Source of the DNA: Clostridiales bacterium | GTDB taxonomy: Bacteria > Bacillota > Clostridia > Peptostreptococcales > Anaerovoracaceae | Direction: 5' to 3' | DNA length: 64,000 bases | Assembly (NCBI GenBank): GCA_015058275.1 | Contig: SVCQ01000001.1 | Span: 1 to 64,000, forward strand | Shown: in pieces, positions 18,811-28,033 of the stretch | Numbering within the stretch: position 1 is the stretch's first letter | Layout of the letters: the number at the start of each line of letters is the position of its first letter | The notes under the pieces: model-generated | Told to the model about the DNA's origin: nothing | Databases searched by the model: none | The model's input: only the letters and a program-made list of their open reading frames with translations | Translations under genes and position numbers: made by a program

Positions 18811-19407
18811 ATGCTCAGCATAGCTGTTACCGGAGGCATAGGCTCCGGCAAGTCGCTGGTAAGCGAATATATAAGAGAGGCCGGATTCACCGTCATTGAC
18901 GCAGATGCCATGTCAAGAGCGATGACATCCGCAGGAGGCAAAGCCATCCCTTATATCAGGGAGAACTTCGGCCCTGAATTCATTAATGAAGACGGCAGTC
19001 TCAACAGAGCCATGATGCGCGATCTTGTATTCAGAGATCCGCGCAAGAAGGCCCTGCTTGAGGCTGGCACCACAAAAGTCGTGCTGGAGGATATCGAAGC
19101 TATCAGACGCGAGAGGGAGCAGTCAGGGGACAGGGCTCTGTTCTTTGACATACCTCTTTTGTACGAGACCGGGACAGAGTCTGATTATGATGTTGTGTGG
19201 GCGGTCACTGCCGATTATGAAGTCCGGGCCGCGAGGGTCATGGCCAGAGACGGCATAGATGCTTCGATCATCGATCTTATAATGGGGTCGCAGGCGGACG
19301 AAGAATACAAGATCTCACGTGCAGACTATGTCATCATCAACAACGGGACTACCGGAGAACTGATGTCCCGTGTCGATGATGCACTCAGGGCATATGACCT
19401 CATCTGA
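18811..19407 (+). CDS. coaE: Dephospho-CoA kinase
   Basis: Last enzyme of CoA synthesis, phosphorylating the 3'-hydroxyl of dephospho-CoA with ATP. The 198-residue protein has the P-loop GGIGSGKS at about 8-15, the DADAMSRAM segment near 30-38 typical of CoaE, and the FFDIPLLYETG motif near 111-121. It follows polA by 16 bases with a good ribosome-binding site (CAGGAGA). polA-coaE adjacency is frequent in Gram-positive genomes. The pantothenate transporter earlier in the window feeds the same pathway. Confidence 0.96.
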   Translation: MLSIAVTGGIGSGKSLVSEYIREAGFTVIDADAMSRAMTSAGGKAIPYIRENFGPEFINEDGSLNRAMMRDLVFRDPRKKALLEAGTTKVVLEDIEAIRREREQSGDRALFFDIPLLYETGTESDYDVVWAVTADYEVRAARVMARDGIDASIIDLIMGSQADEEYKISRADYVIINNGTTGELMSRVDDALRAYDLI

Positions 19408-19449
19408 GGACAGCTGACAAAATATTTTTAAAAAACTTTGATATTTTAC

Positions 19450-19478
19450 TTGCAATGACCTTGCAAGATGGCTATAAT
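19450..19478 (+). promoter_or_regulatory. Strong sigma-70 promoter for the tRNA-Leu pair
   Basis: TTGCAA at 19450-19455 and a perfect TATAAT at 19473-19478 are spaced by 17 bases. The first tRNA begins 14 bases after the -10 box, as expected for a short leader. Transcription may read on into yajC, since no terminator separates them. Confidence 0.8.
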
Positions 19479-19491
19479 TCATAAGTGCCGT

Positions 19492-19576
19492 GTGGATGTG
19501 GCGGAATTGGTAGACGCGCATGGTTGAGGGCCATGTGGGTTAAACCGTGCTGGTTCGAGTCCAGTCATCCACACCA
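19492..19576 (+). tRNA. tRNA-Leu (anticodon GAG)
   Basis: Class II tRNA of 85 nt with encoded CCA. The acceptor stem pairs GTGGATG (19492-19498) with CATCCAC (19566-19572). The anticodon stem CATGG/CCATG holds the loop TTGAGGG with anticodon GAG, reading CUC/CUU. The long variable arm and the GGTTCGAGTCC T-arm are present, and the D-arm contains the usual GGTAGACGCG-type Leu sequence. Confidence 0.96.
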
Positions 19577-19599
19577 TTTTTTTAGCCAAATTCCCATTG

Positions 19600-19686
19600 G
19601 CCGGCGTGGCGGAATTGGCAGACGCGCGGGATTCAAAATCCCGTGATAGCAATATCGTGTGGGTTCGACCCCCACCGCCGGCACCA
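19600..19686 (+). tRNA. tRNA-Leu (anticodon CAA)
   Basis: Class II tRNA of 87 nt with encoded CCA. The acceptor stem pairs GCCGGCG (19600-19606) with CGCCGGC (19676-19682). The anticodon stem CGGGA/TCCCG holds the loop TTCAAAA with anticodon CAA, reading UUG. Long variable arm and T-arm present. It lies 23 bases after the first tRNA-Leu and only 26 bases before the yajC ATG. Confidence 0.96.
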
Positions 19687-19712
19687 ATCAAAAAGTCAGT
19701 AGGAGGTAACTG

Positions 19713-20102
19713 ATGAATCCTAACAGCCCTACATTCAGTATCGTATTAATGGGACTTCTGATACTCATGATCTACTTCATGATGATCAGGCCGCAGCGCA
19801 AAAAAGACAAGGCCGACAGAGAGATGAGAGAGGCCATGAAGGTCGGTGACGAGGCCATCACTATCGGCGGAATCGTCGGCAAGATCGAAAAAATCAACGA
19901 AAAGACAGTCGTCATCTCTACTACAGCCGGCAAGAACAAGATAGAATTCCTCAAGACAGCTATCGCCAGCGTGAGCCCTAAGGATGGCGGAGCAGTCAAG
20001 GCTGAGGGCAAGGCAGAGCCTGCACCTGCCGAAGAGGAGAAGGCTCCTCAGAGAGACAAAAAGGTCACACCTAAAAAGCTCGGCAAGAAGTCTGACGACT
20101 AA
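19713..20102 (+). CDS. yajC: Preprotein translocase subunit YajC
   Basis: Small membrane partner of SecDF in the Sec export machinery. The 129 residues hold one N-terminal membrane helix (about 6-24) ending in the MIRPQRKK boundary typical of YajC, then the conserved VGDEAITIGGIVGKI core, and a charged lysine/glutamate-rich cytosolic tail. It has a strong ribosome-binding site (AGGAGGT) and follows the tRNAs. In many genomes yajC leads directly into secD; here an HD-GYP sensor gene lies between, after a terminator. Confidence 0.95.
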   Translation: MNPNSPTFSIVLMGLLILMIYFMMIRPQRKKDKADREMREAMKVGDEAITIGGIVGKIEKINEKTVVISTTAGKNKIEFLKTAIASVSPKDGGAVKAEGKAEPAPAEEEKAPQRDKKVTPKKLGKKSDD

Positions 20103-20122
20103 GAAGATAAATAGCATAGATT

Positions 20123-20150
20123 CCTCCTGCGATCTGCAGGAGGTTTTTTT
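20123..20150 (+). terminator. Rho-independent terminator after yajC
   Basis: A perfect 8-bp GC-rich stem (20123-20130 with 20136-20143), a 5-base loop and a run of seven T. It closes the tRNA-Leu/yajC transcription unit. Confidence 0.92.
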
Positions 20151-20232
20151 ACGCTCTCATCTGCTTCATAATGTCATAATTATGCTAAAATAATCGGTGA
20201 ATTAATCTGACAAATCATGTAAAGGGACTGAT

Positions 20233-23200
20233 ATGGTAATTTCTAAGATCCGCAAACTGCTGACTACTGCATTATCAATGATTATGATTTGCTGCTCTGT
20301 CTTCGTTTCTTTTGCCGATGATCAGACGGAAGGATCCGTCAACGTAGATCTTACCGGCCAGAAGGAAGGCTTCTCGGCAGTTCTTTACGACAACACAAAC
20401 GGACTCCCGACCTCTGAAGCCAACGCCATAGCCGAGACTTCTGAGGGCTTCATCTGGATAGGCAGCTATTCCGGTCTGATCCGCTACGACGGCAATACCT
20501 TTGAGAGAATGGACTCAACAAACGGTATCGCAAGCGTTGTCAGCCTGTTCGTAGACAGCAGGGACAGACTCTGGGTCGGCACCAACGACAGCGGAGCCTA
20601 TCTGATGGAAAAAGGCGAATTCACGTCTTTCAAAAAGGATGAAGGCCTCAGATCTCTATCTGTAAGAGCTTTCTGCGAGGATGATCAGGGCAATATATAC
20701 ATAGCCACAACAAAAGGCGTATGCATGTATCACGAGGACGGCAGCCTCAGCTTCATAGATGACGATAAAATTGCCGGAGCTTATGTATGGGAGCTCAACG
20801 CGGGACCGGACGGAGTTATCTATGGTAATACAAACAACAACGAGATATTCACCATCGAGCACGGCAAGGTGACGTCTTATTATAAGGCTGAGGATCTCGG
20901 CCTTGATGACGCCACCTGCGTCACACCTGATATGGATAATAAGGGCAAGGTGTATATCGGCACGGAGGAATCCTCTGTCGTATACGGCACTCTTGCCGAG
21001 AAACTCAGCGATGCTGTGTCAACGGATATAGGTCCGCTTACTTACTGCAAGAGCATCACCAAGCTCGAGGATCAGGTATGGGTGACTACGGACAACGGCA
21101 TATGCATCATCAAGGACGGCAAGGCTAACGTCCTTGAGGATCTGCCTATGACGCATTCCATAGATCAGATAATGACCGACTATGAGGGCAATATATGGTT
21201 CACTTCATCAAGACAGGGCGTTATGAAGATCGTAAGGAACCGCTTCCTTGATATCTTCGAAAAATACGGTCTCGATGAAACTGTCGTAAATTCCACCTGC
21301 CTGTACCGTAATCAGCTTTTCATAGGGACGGATTCCGGGCTCAGGATCGTTGATGAGACAACAGGAGAGCAGCTTAGCAACGAGCTGACCGCACTTCTTA
21401 ACGGAGTTCGTATCAGGAGCATACAGCGCGACAGCAAAGGCAATATCTGGCTGTCGACTTTCAGTCCCAACTGCCTCGTGAGATACAGCAGCGGCACTAT
21501 CAGGACCTTCACAACAGCTGACGGTATGCCGTCTGAGAGAGTGAGAGCCGTCTGCGAGACTAAAGACGGCAGGATACTGGCTGCCTGTACAGGCGGAGTT
21601 GCTGTGATAGAGGGCGACAAAGTCACAGGTCTATATAACGACAAGAACGGCCTTGTCAACACAGAGATACTGACGGTGGCAGAGACAGACAAGGGCGATC
21701 TCGTGTTCGGATCCGACGGAGATGGACTTTACATCATACATGGCGACAAGACAGTTCATGTCGGTACTGACGACGGTCTGTCGTCCGATGTCGTCATGCG
21801 CGTCAAAAACGATCTATCAAGGGACATACTCTGGCTGGTTACCAGTAACTCCATCGCTTATCTTGACAGGGACAACAAGGTCCACACCATAAGCAAGTTC
21901 CCGTATTCAAACAACTTCGACATGTATCAGAATGACCGCGATGAGATGTGGATACTGAGCAGCAACGGCATATATCAGATCCCAACCGCAGAGCTTATCG
22001 CAAATGACAGGGTCTCGCCGACGTTCTACGATACCGACAACGGACTTCCGTGCATCGCTACTGCGAACTCGTACAGCGAGCTGACAGATAACGGCGACCT
22101 TTATGTAGCGGGCAACACCGGAGTCAGTAAGGTCAATATCAACGTCGATTTCGATGACATGTCTGCCATCAAGGTAGCCGTGCCGTATGTCGAGGCCGAC
22201 GGCAAGTTCATTTATCCGGGAAAGAAGGGTGTGATCACAGTGCCGGCCAATACCGGCAAACTTACGATATACAGCTATGTTTACACATACTCTCTCATCA
22301 ATCCGGAAGTGACTTATTACCTTAAGGGATTCGACAAAAAGAAATCCACAGTCAAGAGAAGCGATCTGGTCCCTGCTGACTATACGAACTTGAAGGGCGG
22401 CACTTATGATTTCGTGGTGGACCTCTCGGACACCATGGGTCACGAGAACGCCGAATTCAAGTCCAGAATAATAGTCATGAAGGCATTTTACGAGCAGCCT
22501 TGGTTTTACGTGATCCTGGCAGGCGCGTTTGCCGGACTGATAGCTCTCATCGTCAAGCTGTTCATGCTCAGGCAGGCAAGGGCATACCAGAAGAAGGAAA
22601 GACAGAACAGAGAGCTCGTAAAAGAGGTCACAGAGGCCTTTGCCCGTACTATCGATATGAAGGACAAGTACACCAATGGTCACTCGCTGAGGGTAGCAAA
22701 GTATACCGCTATGCTTGCCGAGGAGCTCGGCTGCGACGAGGAAACCATCGAAAAGTACTACAACATAGCGCTTCTGCATGATATAGGCAAGATCGGCATA
22801 CCTGAGGAGGTACTCAACAAACCGGGCAAGCTGACGGACGAGGAGTTCGCGATCATCAAATCGCATACCTCGCTTGGATACAACGTGCTCAAGGACATCA
22901 GCATAATGCCAGAACTCGCTACCGGAGCGGGACTTCATCACGAGAGACCTGACGGCAGGGGATATCCTAACGGATATACCGCTGAGGATATACCGAGAGT
23001 AGCCCAGATAATTGCCGTAGCCGATACCTTCGATGCCATGTATTCGGATCGTCCGTACAGACGCAGGATGAACTTCGACCGCGTCATGGAGATCATGCAG
23101 GAAGTATCCGGAACCCAGCTTACCGCTGATGTCGTCGATGCTCTTCAGAGGCTTGCCGACAAGGGCATGCTCAAGGCTTCAGACGATATGGGCGGCGGCA

Positions 23201-23271
23201 GCACCGAGTCGATAGACAATATCCACAAGCACTTCGAAGAGGAAGAGAAGAGCAAAGAGGATAAAGAATAA
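20233..23271 (+). CDS. Secreted beta-propeller sensor with cytoplasmic HD-GYP phosphodiesterase domain
   Basis: 1012-residue membrane sensor. A signal peptide or N-terminal anchor (about 1-28) leads into an extracytoplasmic region of two-component-regulator propeller repeats (about 35-650), with many GNIWxxS- and GLxxxxV-type repeats, and a Y_Y_Y-like domain (about 660-750). One membrane helix follows (about 756-779), then a cytosolic HD-GYP domain with LLHDIGKIGIP at about 847-857 and HHERPDGRGYP near 904-914, so all signature residues are present. HD-GYP proteins typically hydrolyse cyclic di-GMP, so the protein probably couples an external ligand to second-messenger breakdown. It is flanked by terminators and so is probably its own unit. 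Ligand unknown. Confidence 0.92.
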   Translation: MVISKIRKLLTTALSMIMICCSVFVSFADDQTEGSVNVDLTGQKEGFSAVLYDNTNGLPTSEANAIAETSEGFIWIGSYSGLIRYDGNTFERMDSTNGIASVVSLFVDSRDRLWVGTNDSGAYLMEKGEFTSFKKDEGLRSLSVRAFCEDDQGNIYIATTKGVCMYHEDGSLSFIDDDKIAGAYVWELNAGPDGVIYGNTNNNEIFTIEHGKVTSYYKAEDLGLDDATCVTPDMDNKGKVYIGTEESSVVYGTLAEKLSDAVSTDIGPLTYCKSITKLEDQVWVTTDNGICIIKDGKANVLEDLPMTHSIDQIMTDYEGNIWFTSSRQGVMKIVRNRFLDIFEKYGLDETVVNSTCLYRNQLFIGTDSGLRIVDETTGEQLSNELTALLNGVRIRSIQRDSKGNIWLSTFSPNCLVRYSSGTIRTFTTADGMPSERVRAVCETKDGRILAACTGGVAVIEGDKVTGLYNDKNGLVNTEILTVAETDKGDLVFGSDGDGLYIIHGDKTVHVGTDDGLSSDVVMRVKNDLSRDILWLVTSNSIAYLDRDNKVHTISKFPYSNNFDMYQNDRDEMWILSSNGIYQIPTAELIANDRVSPTFYDTDNGLPCIATANSYSELTDNGDLYVAGNTGVSKVNINVDFDDMSAIKVAVPYVEADGKFIYPGKKGVITVPANTGKLTIYSYVYTYSLINPEVTYYLKGFDKKKSTVKRSDLVPADYTNLKGGTYDFVVDLSDTMGHENAEFKSRIIVMKAFYEQPWFYVILAGAFAGLIALIVKLFMLRQARAYQKKERQNRELVKEVTEAFARTIDMKDKYTNGHSLRVAKYTAMLAEELGCDEETIEKYYNIALLHDIGKIGIPEEVLNKPGKLTDEEFAIIKSHTSLGYNVLKDISIMPELATGAGLHHERPDGRGYPNGYTAEDIPRVAQIIAVADTFDAMYSDRPYRRRMNFDRVMEIMQEVSGTQLTADVVDALQRLADKGMLKASDDMGGGSTESIDNIHKHFEEEEKSKEDKE

Positions 23272-23293
23272 CAGACCCCTGACATGTATATTG

Positions 23294-23318
23294 GCCTCCG
23301 CTTCGTGCGGAGGCTTTT
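23294..23318 (+). terminator. Rho-independent terminator after the HD-GYP gene
   Basis: An 8-bp stem of GCCTCCGC with GCGGAGGC (23294-23301 with 23307-23314), a TTCGT loop and four T. It lies 22 bases after the stop codon. The remaining ~170 bases up to secDF hold no gene and no convincing promoter. Confidence 0.88.
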
Positions 23319-23487
23319 GATATGTCTGAAAGTACTCGAATTAGTACACTTCCGAGGACTCATTAATACGTGATTTCCTTGAAAAATGAAGCACAAACGA
23401 GTAGAATAGATTGAATCATTGTTAATTGTCGTATTTTGCGCTTTTTGACAATTCACCAGATATTTTTTGAAAGGTATTTTTAGGAAA

Positions 23488-25761
23488 ATGAAAACAGGCA
23501 GAAGAAAAGTATTAGCAGTATTGGTGGTATTGCTCCTTGTCGCTATGTGGACTGTTTCGTTTACGGGCATAGGCAATAAGCTGGGCAATCTCGGCAAAGA
23601 ACTCAAGTACGGTCTTGACATCAACGGCGGTGTCTATGTGCTTCTCGAGGCTGACACCAAGGAGACAGGCACAGAGCTCACGGCTATCATGAATCAGACC
23701 AAGAGCGTACTCGAAAACCGTGTCAACGCCATGGGTATCAGCGAGGCTCAGGTATCCATCGAGGGTACGAACCGCATCAGAGTTGAGATGCCGGGCGTAG
23801 AGAACGCAGAGGAGGCTATCGAGCAGATCGGCCGTACGGCTCAGCTCCAGTTCTTCCTTGCAGACGGCACGCTCGCACTGACAGGAGACGGGATCAAGGA
23901 TTCGCAGATGGCGACAGATACCCAGAATGGCGGATACAAGATCACGATCGACTTCACAGCTGAGGGCAGCGACGCATTTGCAGACGCCACCGAAAAAGCA
24001 TATTCAGGCCAGATAGAGGCTACGATGACTGATGAAGACGGCAATACGGTCAGCCCGACGGCTATCGTTATCGCACTCGACGATGAGGTCATCTCAGCAC
24101 CTACAGTCCAGGAAAAGATCAACTCCAGATCCTGCGAGATCACAAGACCGGGCGGATTCAGCGAGACTGAGGCTTCACAGCTTTCGGCTCTCATCAGAGG
24201 CGGTGCGCTTCCTGCCAACCTCACCGAGATCAATTCGTCCGTACAGACAGCTACCATCGGAGCCAACGCACTTCAGCTTTCGGTCAAGGCCGGAGCAATC
24301 GGACTTGCGCTCGTGCTCGTGCTGATGATACTCGTATACGGCATCCTCGGATTCGTAGCTGACCTCGCGCTTCTCCTGTACATACAGCTCGTGCTCTGGA
24401 TCATGGCCGGCATCGGTTCGGTACTGACTCTGCCGGGCATCGCAGGTATCATCCTGTCCATCGGTATGGCTGTAGACTCCAACGTCATCATCTTTACCAG
24501 GATCAGAGAGGAGATACAAAAGGGCAAGTCGGTCAAGGTCGCCGTGGATATGGGTTACCATGCGGCACTTTCCACTGTAGTTGACTCTCAGACTACTACA
24601 CTTGTAGCGGCATTTGTGCTTTACCTCTTCGGTACTACATCCGTCAAGGGCTTCGCTCTCACACTGATGATCGGTACCGTTATGTCGGTAATAACTGCCG
24701 TATTCATCACTCAGCTGTTCGTCAACCTGCTTGCCGACAGCAAGACATTCGGCACCAACAAAATGTTCGGATGCAAGGAGGACGGCTCACCGAAGTTCTC
24801 CTGGAAGTGGAACATCAAATTCATTGAGAACCGCAAGAAATTCTACGCATTAAGCGCATGCGTCATCATAATCGGTCTCGGGTTCTCTCTTGTTAAGGGA
24901 TTCAATTACGGTATCGACTTCACCGGCGGTACCATGATGCAGATCGAACTCGGACAGGAAGTCACCATAGACGAAGTCAAGGATACTATCGCAGAGTACG
25001 ATCTCGATCCGACTATAGTATATGCTTCGGACAACAACTCACAGATCATTATCAGGACCATCAAGGACCTGAAGTCCGCTGAGCGTACCAAGGTAGTCAA
25101 TACTCTTCAGGAGAAGTACGGATTCTCCGATGACGACGTACTCGCATCAGAGGAGTTCGGACCTACAGTAGGTAAGGACCTGCGCAACAACGCCATCAAG
25201 TCCATACTCATAGCAGCTATCTGCATGCTGATCTATATCAGATTCAGATTTAAAGACTGGAGATACGGACTCGCTGCCGTTGCCGGACTTGCCCATGACG
25301 TGCTCGTTACGCTTTCGATATACGCTATATTCAGGATCACTATTAACAACCCGTTCATCGCCGGTATCCTGACAGTCGTAGGTTATTCGATCAACGATAC
25401 CATCGTAGTATTTGACCGTATCAGAGAGAACTCCAAGTTCTATAAGCGCAAGCAGTCTGTCGCACTTATCGATGACAGTATCAACCAGACACTCTCGAGG
25501 ACTATCATGACATCGCTGACGACCTTCCTGGTAATGGTACCGCTGTATGTGATGGCCAGCTCGGAGCTCAGGGGATTCCTTATCCCGCTCATGATCGGTG
25601 TATTCGTAGGTACATATTCATCGATATTCCTCTGCAGCCCGGTATTCTATGAGCTGACCAAAAAAGAGGGTATTTCCAAGTACGAAGACAATAAAGCCAA
25701 AGCCGACAAGGCGCGCAGGAGATCTTCAAAGAGAAGAGATGACGAAGGCATCAGACTCTGA
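23488..25761 (+). CDS. secDF: Fused protein-export membrane protein SecDF
   Basis: Proton-driven accessory to the SecYEG translocon that pulls exported proteins through the membrane. SecD and SecF are fused in one 757-residue chain. The SecD half has an N-terminal helix, the YGLDINGGVYV motif and a periplasmic-type P1 domain, then helices including SIGMAVDSNVIIFTRIREE. The SecF half starts near residue 440 (FNYGIDFTGGTMM) and ends with VVGYSINDTIVVFDRIREN-containing helices. The ATG at 23488 is preferred over a TTG at 23467, which has no ribosome-binding site; GAAAGG lies 13 bases before the ATG. Confidence 0.95.
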   Translation: MKTGRRKVLAVLVVLLLVAMWTVSFTGIGNKLGNLGKELKYGLDINGGVYVLLEADTKETGTELTAIMNQTKSVLENRVNAMGISEAQVSIEGTNRIRVEMPGVENAEEAIEQIGRTAQLQFFLADGTLALTGDGIKDSQMATDTQNGGYKITIDFTAEGSDAFADATEKAYSGQIEATMTDEDGNTVSPTAIVIALDDEVISAPTVQEKINSRSCEITRPGGFSETEASQLSALIRGGALPANLTEINSSVQTATIGANALQLSVKAGAIGLALVLVLMILVYGILGFVADLALLLYIQLVLWIMAGIGSVLTLPGIAGIILSIGMAVDSNVIIFTRIREEIQKGKSVKVAVDMGYHAALSTVVDSQTTTLVAAFVLYLFGTTSVKGFALTLMIGTVMSVITAVFITQLFVNLLADSKTFGTNKMFGCKEDGSPKFSWKWNIKFIENRKKFYALSACVIIIGLGFSLVKGFNYGIDFTGGTMMQIELGQEVTIDEVKDTIAEYDLDPTIVYASDNNSQIIIRTIKDLKSAERTKVVNTLQEKYGFSDDDVLASEEFGPTVGKDLRNNAIKSILIAAICMLIYIRFRFKDWRYGLAAVAGLAHDVLVTLSIYAIFRITINNPFIAGILTVVGYSINDTIVVFDRIRENSKFYKRKQSVALIDDSINQTLSRTIMTSLTTFLVMVPLYVMASSELRGFLIPLMIGVFVGTYSSIFLCSPVFYELTKKEGISKYEDNKAKADKARRRSSKRRDDEGIRL

Positions 25762-25791
25762 CGATAACAATTAAGGAGCCGGAGACTTAAC

Positions 25792-27993
25792 ATGGCAGCT
25801 AAGATCAGTCCTGATCTGTCAACCGAAAAGTTCATACATGATATGAGCGCGATAAATCCCAAGTATGATGATTCGCTCATTATCAAGGCGTACGAAATTG
25901 CCCGCGGATTACACGACGGGCAATTTCGCAAGAGTGGAGAACCCTACATCATCCACCCGGTTGCTGTTGCCACTATTCTCGCTCAGTTCGGCATGGACAA
26001 CGAGACTGTCATCGCCGGACTCCTCCACGATGTAGTTGAGGATACCGAATACACAAGGGAGGAGCTCATCGAGGACTTCGACGAAAAGATAGCCGATCTG
26101 GTCGACGGAGTCACCAAACTCGGCAATATCTCCTACGATTCGACCGAGACTGCGCAGGCCGAGAACTTCCGCAAGATGTTCCTGGCCATGTCAAAGGACA
26201 TCAGGGTCCTCATCATCAAGCTTGCAGACAGGCTCCACAACATGAGGACTCTCGAGTACATGCCGACCGAGAAACGCACTTCAAAGGCTCTTGAGACTCT
26301 CGAGATATATTCGCCTCTTGCAGGCAGGCTCGGTATCTTCAGCATCAAATTCGAACTCGAGGATCTTGCTCTCAAGTATCTGTATCCGACGGAATTCAAA
26401 AAGCTCTCTGATGCCGTCGAAAAGCAGATGCACGTGTACGAAAAGAACCTCGAGTCTCTTACCGCCGAGATATCTGATCTGCTCGAAGACGCCAACATAC
26501 AGCATGACGTAAAGGGCAGGTCAAAACATCTCTACAGCATCTACCGCAAGATGAAGGTCCAGAACAAACAGATCGACGAGATATTCGATCTTCTGGCTGT
26601 CAGGATACTCGTAGGCAGCGTCAAGGACTGCTATGCGGCTCTCGGCCTTGTACACAACAGATGGAAGCCTATCCCGGGCAGGTTCAAGGACTACATAGCA
26701 ATGCCTAAGCCTAATATGTATCAGTCGATACATACTACGGTGCTCGGCGACAACGGAGAACCTTTCGAGATCCAGATCAGGACTTACGAGATGCACCGTA
26801 TCGCAGAGTACGGTATCGCAGCCCACTGGAAGTACAAAGAGGGTAAGATCTCCGGTGACGAGGACGAAAGCGAACAGAAGCTCGCATGGCTCAGACAGGC
26901 GCTCGAGCTCCAGACAGAGGCAGACGACTCCGTCGAATTCCTGGAGACTCTCAAAGTAGACCTCTTCGACAATCAGGTATTCGTATTCACACCTCATGGA
27001 GATGTAATGGAGCTTCCGTCGGAGAGCACGCCTCTGGACTTCGCATTCAAGATACATACCGACGTCGGTATCAGATGTGTCGGAGCCAAGGTAAACGGCA
27101 AGATGGTCACCATCGACCATCCGCTCCAGAACGGAGACATAGTAGAGATCGTCACATCGGCCAATTCATCAGGTCCGAGTGTTGAATGGCTCAAGAAGTG
27201 CAAGACTTCCGGAGCCAAAAATAAGATCCGCAACTGGCTTCGCAAAGCCGACAAAGATCTTGATGTCAACAAGGGCAGGACCAACATCAATAACTACATC
27301 AAAAAGAAAGGCTATGATCCGGCTCTTGTCACAAAAAACGCATACATACTTAAGGCAGTCAAGGACTTCAACTGTTCCAACGTCAACGAACTCTTCCTTC
27401 AGATATCCAGGGGAGGCAGTACAGTATCCAAGCTCGGACAAAAGCTGATCGAGTACTACGATGCCGACAATAAGATAAAAGAAGAGAACAAGGACAAGAT
27501 CGAAGTCAAAAAGCGTTCGATCACAAGGAAAGCTTCAACTTCCGACTCGGGCATAGTGGTCAAGGGAGCCGACAATCTCCTTATAAGACGTGCAACATGC
27601 TGTAATCCTATTCCGGGCGACAAGATAATCGGATATGTATCCAAAGGCAAGGGCCTTACGGTACATAGGACAGACTGTCCCAACATCCAGAATCTCAAAG
27701 AGGAGGAGCAGGGCAGGCTCATGGAGGTCGACTGGGATACTCCTAGTGACAGCCGCAAGTACTACGCAGACATACAGGTCGTATCCACAGAGCGCAAGGG
27801 ACTGTTCAAAGAGATCTCCAAGGTCTGCGACGACAACGACCTTGAGGTAGTCGGACTCAATCTCACACCGGGAGAGCCGGGCACGACCAATACCCTCCTG
27901 ACGGTTGAAATAACCGACATGCATCAGATACAGAGACTTCTGACTGCACTAAGACAGGTCGAGGGAGTCATCAAGGTATACAGACCTCACTGA
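25792..27993 (+). CDS. rel: Bifunctional (p)ppGpp synthetase/hydrolase
   Basis: Long RelA/SpoT homologue controlling the stringent response. The 733 residues contain an N-terminal HD hydrolase domain with an intact His-Asp pair (LLHDVVEDT near 77-85), a synthetase domain (SIYRKMKVQN near 248 and MYQSIHTTVLG near 307), a TGS domain (about 390-450) and a C-terminal ACT domain (about 655-733). With both catalytic sites intact it should both make and degrade (p)ppGpp. It follows secDF by 30 bases. Confidence 0.97.
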   Translation: MAAKISPDLSTEKFIHDMSAINPKYDDSLIIKAYEIARGLHDGQFRKSGEPYIIHPVAVATILAQFGMDNETVIAGLLHDVVEDTEYTREELIEDFDEKIADLVDGVTKLGNISYDSTETAQAENFRKMFLAMSKDIRVLIIKLADRLHNMRTLEYMPTEKRTSKALETLEIYSPLAGRLGIFSIKFELEDLALKYLYPTEFKKLSDAVEKQMHVYEKNLESLTAEISDLLEDANIQHDVKGRSKHLYSIYRKMKVQNKQIDEIFDLLAVRILVGSVKDCYAALGLVHNRWKPIPGRFKDYIAMPKPNMYQSIHTTVLGDNGEPFEIQIRTYEMHRIAEYGIAAHWKYKEGKISGDEDESEQKLAWLRQALELQTEADDSVEFLETLKVDLFDNQVFVFTPHGDVMELPSESTPLDFAFKIHTDVGIRCVGAKVNGKMVTIDHPLQNGDIVEIVTSANSSGPSVEWLKKCKTSGAKNKIRNWLRKADKDLDVNKGRTNINNYIKKKGYDPALVTKNAYILKAVKDFNCSNVNELFLQISRGGSTVSKLGQKLIEYYDADNKIKEENKDKIEVKKRSITRKASTSDSGIVVKGADNLLIRRATCCNPIPGDKIIGYVSKGKGLTVHRTDCPNIQNLKEEEQGRLMEVDWDTPSDSRKYYADIQVVSTERKGLFKEISKVCDDNDLEVVGLNLTPGEPGTTNTLLTVEITDMHQIQRLLTALRQVEGVIKVYRPH

Positions 27994-28033
27994 CATAAAT
28001 TAACGATAAGATATTATTGAAAAGGTGACATCA

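Noticed and set aside
19479..19691. 70-codon minus-strand frame across both tRNA-Leu genes
   Set aside because: The tRNAs explain this sequence fully; the frame is the common tRNA-antisense artefact.
21907..22941. 344-codon minus-strand frame opposite the HD-GYP gene
   Set aside because: It runs against the clearly conserved Y_Y_Y and HD-GYP coding sequence and its translation resembles no protein family.
23447..23475. TTGACA at 23447 as the -35 box of a secDF promoter
   Set aside because: A 17-bp spacer would place the -10 box at AAGGTA beside the start codon, which is neither a -10 match nor a plausible position.
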